The notes under the pieces: generated by a model
Database searches by the model: none
What the model was told of the DNA's origin: nothing
The model's input: the letters and a program-made list of their open reading frames with translations, nothing else
DNA from: Entonaema liquescens
Lineage: Eukaryota; Ascomycota; Sordariomycetes; Xylariales; Xylariaceae
Direction: 5' to 3'
Assembly: GCA_902805475.1 (NCBI GenBank)
Contig: CADCSX010000010.1
Span: 372,001-436,000, forward strand
Length of the DNA stretch: 64,000 bases
Translations under genes and position numbers: made by a program
Part shown: positions 35,538 to 46,618 of the stretch, piece after piece
Numbering within the stretch: the stretch's first letter is position 1
Layout of the letters: each line of letters starts with the position of its first letter

Positions 35538-37346
35538 CTACGCGCCAGAGCCATGACCAGAGCCATTCCCACTCGCACCATTTCCGTGCTTGGGGCGCCC
35601 CGTGATATCTTGCCAGGTAGCACCGAAGCGCCGTCCGGTACTTGCCAGCAAGCCCTCCTCCTCATCGGCCTCGGCTTCCTCGTCGATCTCGCTGAGGTTG
35701 AGCCTTGGGGCGCGGAATAGGCTTGTAAGGAACACAAGTAGGAAGACACCGAGGAAGGCAAATTGTGCCCAAAAGTCAATGGCACCGAACACGGGCCAGT
35801 TAAGAGTGATGCGGTTGAGAAACGTCGACATGACGGTTGGCGTACACACGGACTGCGGCTCCGTGGACCACCGCCCACGCGACGCACTGCCTGCCCACTC
35901 CGAGCACGGCTTCACTGCATCAGGCGCATCGGTGCAGTCGGGTCGTCCAAGAGGGTGTTTCGGGGGTAGATCGCAGAACGTCTGGGTGCCGTAGCTCGCG
36001 TACTGTGGTGCGACCATCATGGCTACGGCATAATTGATGCCTAGCATGATAAGTGCCAACATAACTGTCGCAATAAGTAAGGCCTGAGGAGCCGTGTGGC
36101 CCTTGCGGATCCGGAAGATGCGTAGCCATAAGAAGCGGATGCCAATAGCGGCGAGGCCCGACACGGAGCTGCTGAAGAACAGCAAGATCAGGAGTGCCAT
36201 GAGCACGTAGTCTACAGGGAAAGCACGAGCCGTCTGCACGAAAAGCCAATTGACAGGTTGGAATACGTTGATGTGCGCCAGGATGTACCCGCAGTGTTCC
36301 TTGCAGACCGAGTTGGCGGCCTTGTCGATGCCGGTGATCAGCATGGAAACCCAGATGAGCAATGCAAGCACCACAAGAAGGATACCCCCGATAAGCTTGA
36401 GAGGCCTGAATACTGCGCAAATCTTTGACCACGCTCTTACGATGAAACTCTTTCCCTCGCCCTGCGCTTCCGCAGCAAGCCTCTCGCGCCGCACTAGAGT
36501 GCGTTCTTCACGAACCAGGGCTTCTAGTTCGCGCCTATCCTTGGTTGGCATGCCATCCGATCGACCAGCATTGCGCATTTCCAGCTGTCTCTGGCGTTCC
36601 CTATTCTGTTCCAGCTGGGATGCAGTGTTCTCGGAGAGCTGTGGCGCAGACACGGAGGGAGCGGACTTGATGAAGGAAACCGGGAAAAGGGCGAGACCAG
36701 CACCAGTGTAGAGAACGTATAGTAGGGTCCCTAATGTAACCAACAAACCGACACCGAATGTCAACGCCTTCTCCCCATGGTTCTCGTCGAGAAGTTTCTT
36801 AAAGAAATCGAGATCGAGGTGTCTGCCATTGCCGCGGGCGCCTGAAGCAGGTACGAAGAAACCAACAAGGAATATGATGACGATCAAGAGTATGAAGGCG
36901 ATGGTATACTTGAGAGCTCCCCAAAGGCGCGATCCGAACGTCTGGTTACCCTCCTGTTCCTCAACCTCATCGTACTCCTCATACCAGAAGTAAGAGAAGG
37001 GGATGATGAGAAGACAGAGTAAAGCATCGAAGCTATAGAGGGAATAATAAACGATCTTGAGTGTGAGGAGGATATTGTTGACGCGTTCGGGACTAGCCCA
37101 ATCCTTCTTAGCTCCAAGGGCCGTGGATGTAGTCGAGGAGACGAGGGCGATGTCGACAGGAAGAAGGAAGACGGTCGCGAAGAGGGAGGTTAAGCTAACA
37201 ATGGCGACGGTGGTGACGATCGCAGATCGTTCGCGTGGGGTTTGCCATATAAAAGTGGTGATACTAGCAGTAATTAGAGCCAATGCGACTGCGACGGCGT
37301 AAGTCACCCAAATAAGGGAGGTCTGAACATAGCCTTGGGCAGCCAT
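35538..37346 (-). CDS. LMBD1-like polytopic membrane protein, probable lysosomal cobalamin transporter family
   Basis: Single exon, 602 aa, starting MAAQGYVQTSLIW. There are about nine hydrophobic helices: residues 10-33, 42-65, 88-118, 145-168 and 195-220, a cytosolic charged loop (LEQNRERQRQLEMRN ... REERTLVRRERL), then four or more further helices. The tail is acidic (EIDEEAEADEEEGLL) and Gly-rich. Topology and the PRERSAIVTT and FLLPVDIALVSS segments match the LMBR1/LMBD1 family, annotated in fungi as probable lysosomal cobalamin transporter. Fungi do not generally use cobalamin, so the true cargo is uncertain and may be another vacuolar substrate. The upstream in-frame MKM extension begins with a non-ATG codon. 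Confidence 0.88.
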   Translation of the reverse strand: MAAQGYVQTSLIWVTYAVAVALALITASITTFIWQTPRERSAIVTTVAIVSLTSLFATVFLLPVDIALVSSTTSTALGAKKDWASPERVNNILLTLKIVYYSLYSFDALLCLLIIPFSYFWYEEYDEVEEQEGNQTFGSRLWGALKYTIAFILLIVIIFLVGFFVPASGARGNGRHLDLDFFKKLLDENHGEKALTFGVGLLVTLGTLLYVLYTGAGLALFPVSFIKSAPSVSAPQLSENTASQLEQNRERQRQLEMRNAGRSDGMPTKDRRELEALVREERTLVRRERLAAEAQGEGKSFIVRAWSKICAVFRPLKLIGGILLVVLALLIWVSMLITGIDKAANSVCKEHCGYILAHINVFQPVNWLFVQTARAFPVDYVLMALLILLFFSSSVSGLAAIGIRFLWLRIFRIRKGHTAPQALLIATVMLALIMLGINYAVAMMVAPQYASYGTQTFCDLPPKHPLGRPDCTDAPDAVKPCSEWAGSASRGRWSTEPQSVCTPTVMSTFLNRITLNWPVFGAIDFWAQFAFLGVFLLVFLTSLFRAPRLNLSEIDEEAEADEEEGLLASTGRRFGATWQDITGRPKHGNGASGNGSGHGSGA

Positions 37347-38023
37347 TTTCAAAGATGCGGAAGCACAGTGACTCTGTGCGGTGTCGAAGCTACTAATAAC
37401 AAATGAAGTTAAAATGGAAGATAAAATTTGGTCATTGGAGAAGGGAAGCTCGACGCAGGCAAATTTACCCCGCGTTCTTAAGAGCCTGGAGGATGGAATG
37501 CCAACGTTGTTGTTGTTGATGCTGGAAGCTTTGCTCGAGCTTCCGTCGTCATGACGTATTCCTTAAGTTTCGTTTCTCCTCGTTTTATGCATAAAGTTTG
37601 AAAATGGGGCTATACTGCCTAACTAAATGCTAGTCTTCAAAGTTTACCTTTATTGAGTTATATCTAAATAAGCACTATATAACTTTAGCATAGTCGTATA
37701 ACATAAAGTAAAGTCTAGACCTGAGGACACAGACTGGTTTTAAACCAGTTTCTAAACTCTAAGATGTAGGTTAGATATTTGCTTGTTCTACCGTTTTCAA
37801 ATTACTATATAAATAAGGGGCTCTTCTTTAATTTGTGAGTTATTGTAAACGTGCTACATGTTGTATCTACAAACACCCAGTCTCCCAAGTCTACAGCTCC
37901 AAGATCGAGACTGCATTTCTCATCTTCTACTAGACTCGCCGTGTCAACTACTTTAAATATAACTATACACTTACAACAAATAGCATACCTATAAGGGGAT
38001 TTTACTCTCTCCCACTAGTTGCA
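37347..38023. promoter_or_regulatory. Divergent intergenic region with a 17-bp palindrome
   Basis: The region separates divergent genes. It has a short palindrome at 37733-37749 (arms ACTGGTTT/AAACCAGT around one base) and an AT-rich stretch from 37560 to 37860. A small hairpin or a dimeric regulator site is possible but unproven. Confidence 0.4.
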
Positions 38024-39058
38024 ATGGCTGACGCCCTCTCTCGACGGCGGCTTGGAGGCCATGTTAATCGACAACTTACATCCGTACTGATGAACCAACC
38101 TCTCGTTATATTAATGGAGATACTGGGTCATCTTACACCTGAGGCCGCTTTAGCTCTATCTCTCAGCTGCAAGTCGGCGTATCGCTCCTTTTTCTCTACT
38201 ACGAAAAAACGCCTTTGTCGTCAAAGTTTAGAGAACTTTCTGATACTCCTGGAAAAAGGACTTAGCCAAGACTATTTCTTTTGCCATAAATGTACGAAGC
38301 TACACCGGTACTCGTATCATTGGGCGCCTGGCGTTGGATGTAAGAGTCCTCTGGAGCCGCCGTGCAAGCCTACGATTAGAAGCTTTGGAGATTTCCACAT
38401 CGGGTTCCATCATGCCCGTCTCGTTATGAATGGGCATTTGTTTGGCCCTAGACATGGGCTTTCTCTTGGCCAGCTTGAGACCGACATGTCGCAAGTTGGA
38501 GCAGGTTGGAAAACGAAATGCCTAGCTCGGATCATCCAGGGTCAATTGTTCTTGCGCATTTCGCACCGACTCACATTGGACCAAGAACCTACGATTAACC
38601 GCCGTAAGCTAGAAGTTGAGTACGAACATTACGTCTGTCATCATGTTACCACACATTTGATCACATATGCTCCAGAGATCAGGTCGCACCCTCTACGTCC
38701 TACGCGAATGTATTTACTACCCGATGCATCGAGTGATATATTTTATAATGATGATAAGGATTATTTTGGACACATCTCTGACTCATGTTCGGTTTGCTTG
38801 ATAGATATATTGTCTATTGTGAGAAGGCGTAAGCTGCCTCATACACAGCGAGAGTCGTTAGAGATTGAAATTGTGGCTTATCATCAACTTGGAGATTGCC
38901 GCTCACCATCAGACTGGAAATGGTACACGTTTTCAACGTCAGTTTCACCAGAGCTTTCGCCATCTGTTGCGCGTTCACATCGTCTGGAAGAGCATCACGA
39001 ACCTGGTGCAGTCCGGAGGCGATGGGATGTGGATGGACTATATTGTATTGGACAGTGA
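38024..39058 (+). CDS. F-box domain protein
   Basis: Single exon, 344 aa. An F-box-like motif spans about residues 22-60 (LVILMEILGHLTPEAALALS then CKSAYRSFF). A Cys pair (FFCHKCTKLHRY) follows, with a fungal-specific C-terminal part containing TRMYLLPDAS and LGDCRSPSDWKWYTF and ending WDVDGLYCIG. Pezizomycotina encode many such F-box proteins with this CHxCxxLH segment. They are presumed SCF ubiquitin-ligase adaptors, and targets cannot be predicted. The translation starts immediately after a short pyrimidine-rich leader. Confidence 0.75.
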   Translation: MADALSRRRLGGHVNRQLTSVLMNQPLVILMEILGHLTPEAALALSLSCKSAYRSFFSTTKKRLCRQSLENFLILLEKGLSQDYFFCHKCTKLHRYSYHWAPGVGCKSPLEPPCKPTIRSFGDFHIGFHHARLVMNGHLFGPRHGLSLGQLETDMSQVGAGWKTKCLARIIQGQLFLRISHRLTLDQEPTINRRKLEVEYEHYVCHHVTTHLITYAPEIRSHPLRPTRMYLLPDASSDIFYNDDKDYFGHISDSCSVCLIDILSIVRRRKLPHTQRESLEIEIVAYHQLGDCRSPSDWKWYTFSTSVSPELSPSVARSHRLEEHHEPGAVRRRWDVDGLYCIGQ

Positions 39059-39580
39059 ACTTTCGAGTAGGGTTGGTGATGGTGACGGTCTCGGCGAAAG
39101 AAACCGGGCGAGCGATACAGCTTATACCCAGTATAAAGAAGTACATAGAGACTCATATAGATTGCAGTATTCGTACGATTAGCGACTTTAATAAACCATT
39201 GCAAGGATTAAATTATGGATTCTGGTCTGTTGTATTTCCCCTGCTACTTGTATGTCAAGTAGTAATAAAACGATGTTGGGGCTTAAGATGGTTACCTCGG
39301 TATATGAGGTTATGCACCTATCCGTTTAGGTACCAGCAAAGGCCCAACCGGGAGCGCAAGGGGTAGAGGGGGGGCTGACGAACCCTGCTATCTAATAATT
39401 CTACCCCGAGAACTTGTAAAACACAATATGAGTGTCTATTCATATAATTGCCTAATATTAGACGTGCTCGACGTTATTGCTTTAATGTCGGAAATGGCCT
39501 GTCATTTGAAATTTGAACTTTCCTAACCTGAGGTATCCAGACACTTCCATCGGCTCCTAGCCTTGTCGGTTGTCGCAAGG
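39059..39580. other. Intergenic region upstream of the NLR gene
   Basis: The stretch holds the 3' flank of the F-box gene and the promoter of the lipase-NLR gene. A second open frame overlapping the F-box end is an out-of-frame shadow. No other feature is seen. Confidence 0.45.
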
Positions 39581-42500
39581 ATGTCTCCCCCTTCTCAGGG
39601 CATACGGTTTCCGTTTACGGGGAACACATTTAGGGAGCAACAAGAGAAAACCGCTGCTGGGTTTTCTCGAAGGGACAAGAAACGGGTCAGCTGATTTGGC
39701 ACCTAATCAGGATCTATCCAATGGATAGCTAATTTACTGCAGGCGCCTACGAACCGACCACCCTTTCAAATATTATATGATGGCTCAACGGGTGCTACCG
39801 CTAGCGAGGTTGAAATCGAGTAAGTCTTTAGCGATTGCCTCAAAAATGCAAGACTAACTAGACCTACTAGTATAATCGCAGTCCACGGTTTGGGCTCTAA
39901 CGTAGATTGGTCGTGGACCTGGAAAGGCAAAGATGGACGGCCACCACATGTTCACTGGCTAAGAGACCCTGAAATGCTTCCCGCTGTAGTGCCGAATGCA
40001 AGAATCATGGCTTATAGTTATGAGTCTAGATGGCACTCTAAGGCTCCTAAAGTCCGCCTCGAGCTCTGTGGTGAAGAGTTGGTCAAGAGTTTACACGACT
40101 CTCGCGTAGATGTTTTAGATCGTCCCCTAATCTTTATCGCGCATAGTCTCGGTGGGTTAGTTGTTTTACATGTAGGTCGATGGGTTCCGATTTATATGTC
40201 GCATACGATTCTGATGTAATACCTAGGGCTTGTTGTACGCGGACCGTAGTGAAACTTTCAAATACTTGCCTGAACGAACGGTTGGGTTTGCAGCGCTTGG
40301 AACTCCTTTCAGGGGTACGAAGATGCAAAGTGTCGCTGGATTGTCCGCACGAATTATGAGTTTTGCGGGTTCTCACAATGGTATGATTACGGAGCTAAGT
40401 CGACAGAATAAGCATTTAGAAGATAAGTTACATGCCTTCAGCCAACTTCGGCAAAGACTGGACTTACCTATATGGTGCTTCATCGAACTATATGATACCG
40501 ATTATGGAAAGAGATTTGGAATTCCAGGTCTGTTCCGAGGAAGGGTACGTTCTTTGAGTAAACCGACAAGAAAGTTGCCAGACTAAGCACCGTATAGGTT
40601 GTCACCGAGAATTCCGCCTATGTCCCGGGCTGGGGTCGAGTCTACCTACATTCAGATCACTTGAAGTTGAATAAATTTTCAGGACCAAACGACCGTTCTT
40701 TCCTAGCTGTTTCAACCGAGATTCATAATATGTATGCCAACCGAAACGTCTTATTAAAACGACGACAGTCTAGTGAGTTTGCGCTATGATTACCTAGAAA
40801 CACTGTATGGCAAATTATGCTAATTTCTGGATTCTAGAGTATGAACGAGAAACAGTAAACCGTAAGTCATACACATAACAATAGCACCTATAACCCGGCC
40901 GATGTATAAATATCGTACTTGGATACCTTATAGTCTGTTATAGCCGCTAATAGTTTCTCAACCTACAGTAGAGCTCACACGGCCGACTCCCGAAACCTTC
41001 CATGTTGAGAAAACCCATTCCAAAAGTTTCGAGCAGAAAGCCACCAATTTTATTGATAGACCTAGCCTCTTACGTAGAATGACCGAAGAGATTGGCACAA
41101 ACCCGAAGTTCCGATCCGTTTTATGTCTATACGGAATAGCAGGATGTGGCAAGTCATTGATGGCTCGCCACTTCGCGAGGTCAAGGGACTTTACTGCCCG
41201 ATTTGAGCTTCCCGGTAAATCGGAAATGGACTTTAACGTGACTCTGGCTAGATTTGCGGAGGACATACCAGGTCTCGTTTCAACATCCGATCCGGTAAAT
41301 TTAACAAGAGACATCTCGACAACTGGAGAATCTCGTGAACTTCAGGACCAGGAAAGGAGATGCATAGACGCCATCCTAAAGTGGCTTAACGCTAAAGGCA
41401 ACACCGGGTGGTTCATCCTCATAGATGACGTTTATTTTCAAGAGCCCAATGAACCGTCGACCAACAAGTGTAAACACTGGGTCCAGCACTTTGTTGAGAG
41501 CATTCACCAGGGAACCATTATAATTACTTCCCAGAGTTGCGATCTCGCGCGAATGTATCCGAGCGTCCATGTAGATGGTCTAGAAGACTTTGAAAGCCTA
41601 CGTTTGATAGAAAAGGTCATTGGCTTTCGTGAGGGGTCAGCAGACAATGGTATGTTACATGGTTTTTCAAAATGTGTGGTATATACTTATGAGGACCAAG
41701 AATATTTAAAGTTAGCGAATCTCCTGGATAACCATGCACTGTCAGTTGAAAGTGCAGCTCGGTATATGAAACAGTATAGAACAGATATTGAAGAGTATAT
41801 CAGTCTTTGGCGCTTCCAAGACGAAAGCATACTCGACGACCCCAGGCTGGGCCTCGACCGAGCACTTACTAAAACTATAAGCGTAGCCGTCGAAAGGCTA
41901 GAGTCAGAGGCCCGGGGCTTCCTCATCATCTGCGCCTTTTTAGACCCCAGATGTATCTGGGCCGAGCTGTTCCAAGGTTTATCTCACGATCGTTTTGACC
42001 ATCTGGTCTGGCAACTTGCAGCACTATCATTAATCAAACAAGCACCGGATCGAGAATTCAAAAGGGGAAGCATTAGCGTCCATCCCGCGGTCCACAAAGT
42101 AGTGCGTTCACTTGCAATCCACAGGAGCGACGCGGAAATGTATATTAATACGGCAATCTACAATGTTGCACGAGCATTGCCAAATGAGCACGCCGAAGAG
42201 GCTGCGGAGGAGCAGCGACGGCTTCTCCCCCACGTGATGCAGTGTAAGGAAAATTTAGAAATCCTCTATAGCTATGGCATGAATATCCGTCGTGGGATCT
42301 TACGTGGCCTTGGTCGCCTCGGACAGCTGCTTCAGCGAAGAGGCCAATTAGATGATGCGGCGAGAATCTATGCTTGGGCCTTAAACTCATATGACAAGAT
42401 GTCACTTGCTGCTAGCACAGAAGGTGAAGGGACGGGTGCACTACCTTATCAGGATCCTGAGTACTACATCATCCTCAACAATTTAGGGTTAATATACAAA

Positions 42501-43562
42501 GATCGGAACGAGATAAAATACGCAGAGGTATGCTTTCAAAAGGTATATAATTCAATCGACAGTACTTCTGCTCAGCCACATATTGGAGAGTTCCCAGATT
42601 ATGTCCCGGGTGTCAATCTTGCTCTCTCCCTTATACAACGAGGGCGACTTGACGAGGCCGAATCTTTATTGAATAGTGCAAAGCTTGATCTTCGAAAAGT
42701 GTCAGGCGAGGACGCCAAGGTGCAAAAATACAAAATCGAACAATATCTCGGTACTATCTTAAAATTACGAGGCGAACTTGTTGAAGCATCAGAATGTTTA
42801 AGTATCGCAGCATCTGGATTGCAGGCCATATTGGGGACCTCCCTGGAATCAGCACTTGCTGAAAAGGAACTTGGCTCTGTACTCCTTCTCCAAGATACTG
42901 CGGAAAGTCTGCGTGAAGCTGGAAAATGTTTCAAGGAAGCTGAGAAATACATCAGAGAGCATTGTGAAAAGAATAGTAGGATTGCTCTCGACCTGCAGTG
43001 GCATCAAGTTACACTCCGAATGGCGGAGTGCCGCAAGCGCCAAGATATTGACGAGGTACCTGTCCAGCAGGCCTGTGATGACTTCGAAGAATTTATCCAG
43101 TATCTTGAAAAGTCTCTACCCAGGAATGACGCGGTGATCCTCCACAGTATACGTACTTATGGCAAATGGCTATTAAAACTGAATAGGTTTTATGATGGAA
43201 GAAAGAAGCTTCAACGGGCGATTGAGGGCTACGAGCTTCAGAATAACGATCCACTGCAAGCTGCATTCGCGAATAAAGATCTTGCCGATGGGTACTTCAT
43301 GTACTGGCCGGGGGAACAGCACGACCTCCACAACCTCAAAATGGCAAAGAAATACTATTTAAAGGCACATGGCCTATTCATATCTTTAAACTCAGCGTTT
43401 GCCAATGAGTTTATAGATAATATCCGCGCTAAACTACACTCGATTCAAGAATGGCTCGATCGGAAGGACGCACCAGAAATATCCACATCTGTGAACGACC
43501 TTAACAAAATTGTCCCGGAGTCGTTGTCGTCGCGGACTGGCCATGACATGCACGACGGGTGA
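39581..43562 (+). CDS. Lipase-type fungal NLR (alpha/beta hydrolase - NTPase - TPR)
   Basis: Seven exons: 39581-39685, 39743-39819, 39871-40171, 40227-40544, 40598-40772, 40838-40861 and 40969-43562. Every intron is GT-AG and every junction in phase, giving 1197 aa without a break. Residues 1-35 form a polar extension (PFTGNTFREQQEKTAAGFSR). Residues 36-330 are an alpha/beta hydrolase of the SesB type: IIAVHGLGSNVDW, nucleophile elbow IAHSLGGLVVLHG (Ser153), AALGTPFRGTK, and the DH-x-KF motif LHSDHLKLNKFSG supplying His. The STAND NTPase has Walker A GIAGCGKS (389-396) and Walker B WFILIDDV (about 482-488). A winged-helix-like region follows, then TPR-like repeats (about 760-1140). Relatives act in heterokaryon incompatibility and innate-type immunity, the NTPase oligomerising on TPR-sensed ligand to activate the lipase. 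The 24-nt exon 6 is unusual. Confidence 0.92.
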
Positions 43563-43746
43563 TAAAAACAATGCGCTAGAGGGAGCCATTAGAGGGGGCG
43601 ACCATTCCTCAGTATTGGGTATAGTTGAACAACGCGAAAAGAACTCAACCAAAAATAATAAAACTCAAACTGCCCCAATGGTATAATTATAAGTGACGTC
43701 GGCCATGAATCTTACACAGGATTGTTTAAGATCCAAATGTGACGAA

Positions 43747-44590
43747 CTAAAAAGTTAAGTCGTGAGGTAACATCCCCCAATCTTCCAATTGGAAAAACTC
43801 TGTATTGGTATCATAGCATGAACGAGGGTCATCCTGAGAAGTAGCGGCTTGCTGAGACATACTAGGAGGAGGTGTCGACTGGAAGACTTGGGCTAGAGAC
43901 TGAATGGTGTTTGTTGTAGTAGGATCACTTGGTGTGAAGGCAGGTTGAGCGGGCCAACTGGAGTTAAAAAATTGCTGAGGTAATAGAAGATAGGGGTCCG
44001 CGCTTTGAGCTGGCGATTCAAGGGGCGCTTGGGGCGGTGGAGTTGGTGGTCCGTAGGAATCACCAAATTCAGTCCTTATGGGAGAGATAGGTGGGGAATC
44101 AGGCTGAGATATCATGTCTGTAGTAGTATATGCAACACTGCTGGTACAGGACTCTGGGTATGCTGGTGACCAAATATTCAACTCTGCTTTCTTACGCGGC
44201 TCTACTGGTATTTCTCTTTTTTGCGGTTCTGCCTCGCTCTCGCTACTGATCAGGCTACTGATCGAGAATTCACCGTCCAGCTCGAGCAAATAAGGAAATG
44301 ACAAATGGGCCCCTTCGCTCGACGAGCTATTGCCGCTGGCCGAGCTGGCCGGGTTTGATCTTGGAACATAGTTGCCGCATCTTATGCACTAGGGAGGCAT
44401 TGTTAGTAACCCTTTTTCTTTTCTTTTTTTTATTATAAAAAAACAACATTATATCTGGGTGCCCTAAACTTACACAATGGACTGCATCAAGAAGTACGTA
44501 TTGAACACATCTAAGACAGAAACGGGCGCTAATAGAGCTTAGCGGTAAATGAAGAAGAGTATCATGGCTAAATATCTGGTTGTTCGCCAT
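43747..44590 (-). CDS. Small four-Cys zinc-ribbon-like protein with disordered tail
   Basis: Exon 1 is 44590-44474 and exon 2 is 44388-43747. The 85-nt intron (GTAAGT ... CCCTAG) is phase 0, giving 252 aa. The splice unites FCLRCVQYVLLDAVHC with CIRCGNYVPRSNP. The result is a compact CxxC ... C-CxxCG cluster that looks like a zinc ribbon. The rest is Ser/Pro/Gln-rich, acidic and probably disordered, ending FFQLEDWGMLPHDLTF. An aromatic/acidic tail of this type could be an activation or interaction motif. The gene converges on the NLR with 184 bp between stop codons. I do not recognise the family. Confidence 0.6.
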
Positions 44591-45046
44591 GTTGACTATA
44601 ACTGTCACACCAGGTGGATGGTGGCTTTGGTGTCGTATACCTCCGAATATTCCCTGTGAAACGATGGGTTGGGCTACTTAAATAACGGGGATCAATAAGT
44701 AATGGTAGGAGGGGAATCCAGGAATCCGCCTTCCGATACAAGCCCCCTCTCAGCCGCAAGTCGCTTGGCCGCAAGAGGGAGGAAGGGGGAATTAACGGGC
44801 GTATCTTATATGCATAGCCGAGTTGAGGTCATCGAATCACGAAGTGGCACGAAGCAATGCTAAGCCTAGAAATAAACGCTTATGTAACTATCTTAACCCC
44901 TCCCCCCCCCTTTTCTTTTCGATAATCGCAAGTGGAAGTTCCATTCTCTTTAGGGATTATATCATAGTTGCGAATACCTAGGAGCACCAAATGATGTTTA
45001 TTTAGCTACTGCTAAATTTCTTGCTTGATGTTGTGTTGACACCACT
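44591..45046. other. Intergenic region
   Basis: The stretch holds the promoter of the four-Cys gene and the 3' flank of the rhodopsin-like gene. A C-run of about ten bases lies near 44900-44911. No coding sequence is supported. Confidence 0.4.
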
Positions 45047-46618
45047 TTAAGGCGGAAGTGAGGTTGAGCCATGCTCAATGTCAACACTCTTGAGCACCTT
45101 CAATTCAATCCTATCTTTCTTGTCTACGCCACTGGCAGTGAGTGTGTTTCTCGGCTGCTCGACATCTATCATAGTCCTACTATTGAGCAACCATGTTTCA
45201 CTAGCCTCAGCATGGTTGGTCAGATTTCCTAGGCTCTTCCGTTTCTGTTTTGGTAATTCATCATGTCTTGTTCGAGGCCGATTGGGGCTATACCGGGACT
45301 TAATCAGGCTGGACTGGCCAGGCATGCTCCGGCTGGACCCTATCATCAAACGGAGAGCTTTGAAAGCCCGTGACTCCAAGAGGTGGAGACGCACGAAACC
45401 GACGAATGCCGTGGTAGAACATACCATGAGGGCCACATTCATCTGAACGAGACTAAGAAAAATGTTCGCACTACTTTAGCATGATTTTTCACCTTAATGA
45501 GAGCCATCAGGTGAAATGTATGTAACTGGATGACTTACCTGCATATCATAATAACCCCAGTGTTAAATGTTCTATCGACGTTACGGTTTCGTATTGATAT
45601 GAATCTAGATGCAAATGATAAAAAACTGACGGCGATAGTTCTGGAGAGCATCAGCTATAATTATATGTTCAGATATGGGTGTGCAACACTATCATCTTAC
45701 AATAGTGCCACGAAAAATATAGTCGCAATTTGTAGTCTTTTCTTCATGGATAGGTTGAGCTTGAAGATAATACGCAATGGCAAAATGAAGATGTAAATGT
45801 CGATTAAGATATCCAACACAGCCCCCACGAGTGCAGACCGCAGGAACCACAGGCCTAGGACACCATCAGTATCGCCAGAATAATCCAGTATCCCATTAGC
45901 GAAGTAGCGATAGGACCAGACACAAATAGGTAGTCGGAATTATAATCATGATACTTATAGCGATACCGATCCATATGGCTATACTCATCGAGCGAGATAC
46001 GGTAAAGAGCTGGTAAAATAGTAGCAAGGTAGCGATCCTCCCGGTAAATGTGCTGAAAGGTGCGGTCGTTCCCCAGGCAAATGCTAGCTAGAAGTGCCAT
46101 GACTTGATATTAGGAGTGCCTAGTATATATGATCAAAGAATAATTGTTCACCGTTCTAGATTCCTCATTGATCCAGCATGAAGGTACGTTACATATATGT
46201 CTGGAGATTTTGGAATCTGGGGGTGGAGTGGTTATTGATTGAATATCTCATTACACGTAGCAGGATATACATACAAATAAACATCAACTACGGTGGAGAT
46301 ATTCGATACAATAGTAATAAATACGAAGACTAGCAGGTTTTCATTAACTAACAACTGGCATTGCTTTGTATATGTGATAACCTAGGTAGGTAGATAGCTT
46401 ACAATCGCCCACTGTCAACTTTTTTTTTTTTGGAAGTTGAAATAGAGTCTTCCAAGACCAAAGGCGACAGCAATGGTTGTCAATATGACACCCAAGGAGA
46501 TCGTCAAGGGCCTCAGACCTGCGTTGTCAAAGTCGGAGGATTTTCCAGGGGGCGGGGCAGCAATGGGTATTGTGCAAGGATCTGTTCGCGGTGGCAATAG
46601 GTTGAGATATGAATTCAT
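45047..46618 (-). pseudogene. Broken fungal rhodopsin-like (Pth11-related superfamily) membrane protein
   Basis: The ATG at 46618 starts a family-typical N-terminus ending in a first helix (PLTISLGVILTTIAVAFGLG, then RLYFNFQKKK). The frame then closes at a T12 run (46420-46431). One more base would continue as Lys-Leu-Thr-Val-Gly-Asp, the expected segment after helix 1. The second half is clearer. One exon reads LRSALVGAVLDILIDIYIFI then LPLRIIFKLNLSMKKRLQIA; a further exon reads SFLSFASRFISIRNRNVDRT; a last reads MNVALMVCSTTAFVGF. These resemble the late helices of fungal rhodopsin-domain proteins. Another break of one base lies at about 45858-45866. The middle helices (including the usual KxSxxxxY segment) are not convincing. 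It is either a decayed paralogue of the intact gene at 52153-53469 or a divergent gene damaged by consensus errors. Confidence 0.5.

Noticed and set aside
39059..39366. Apparent second frame continuing past the F-box gene
   Set aside because: It overlaps the F-box 3' end in another frame. The F-box protein ends naturally with its family-typical C-terminus.
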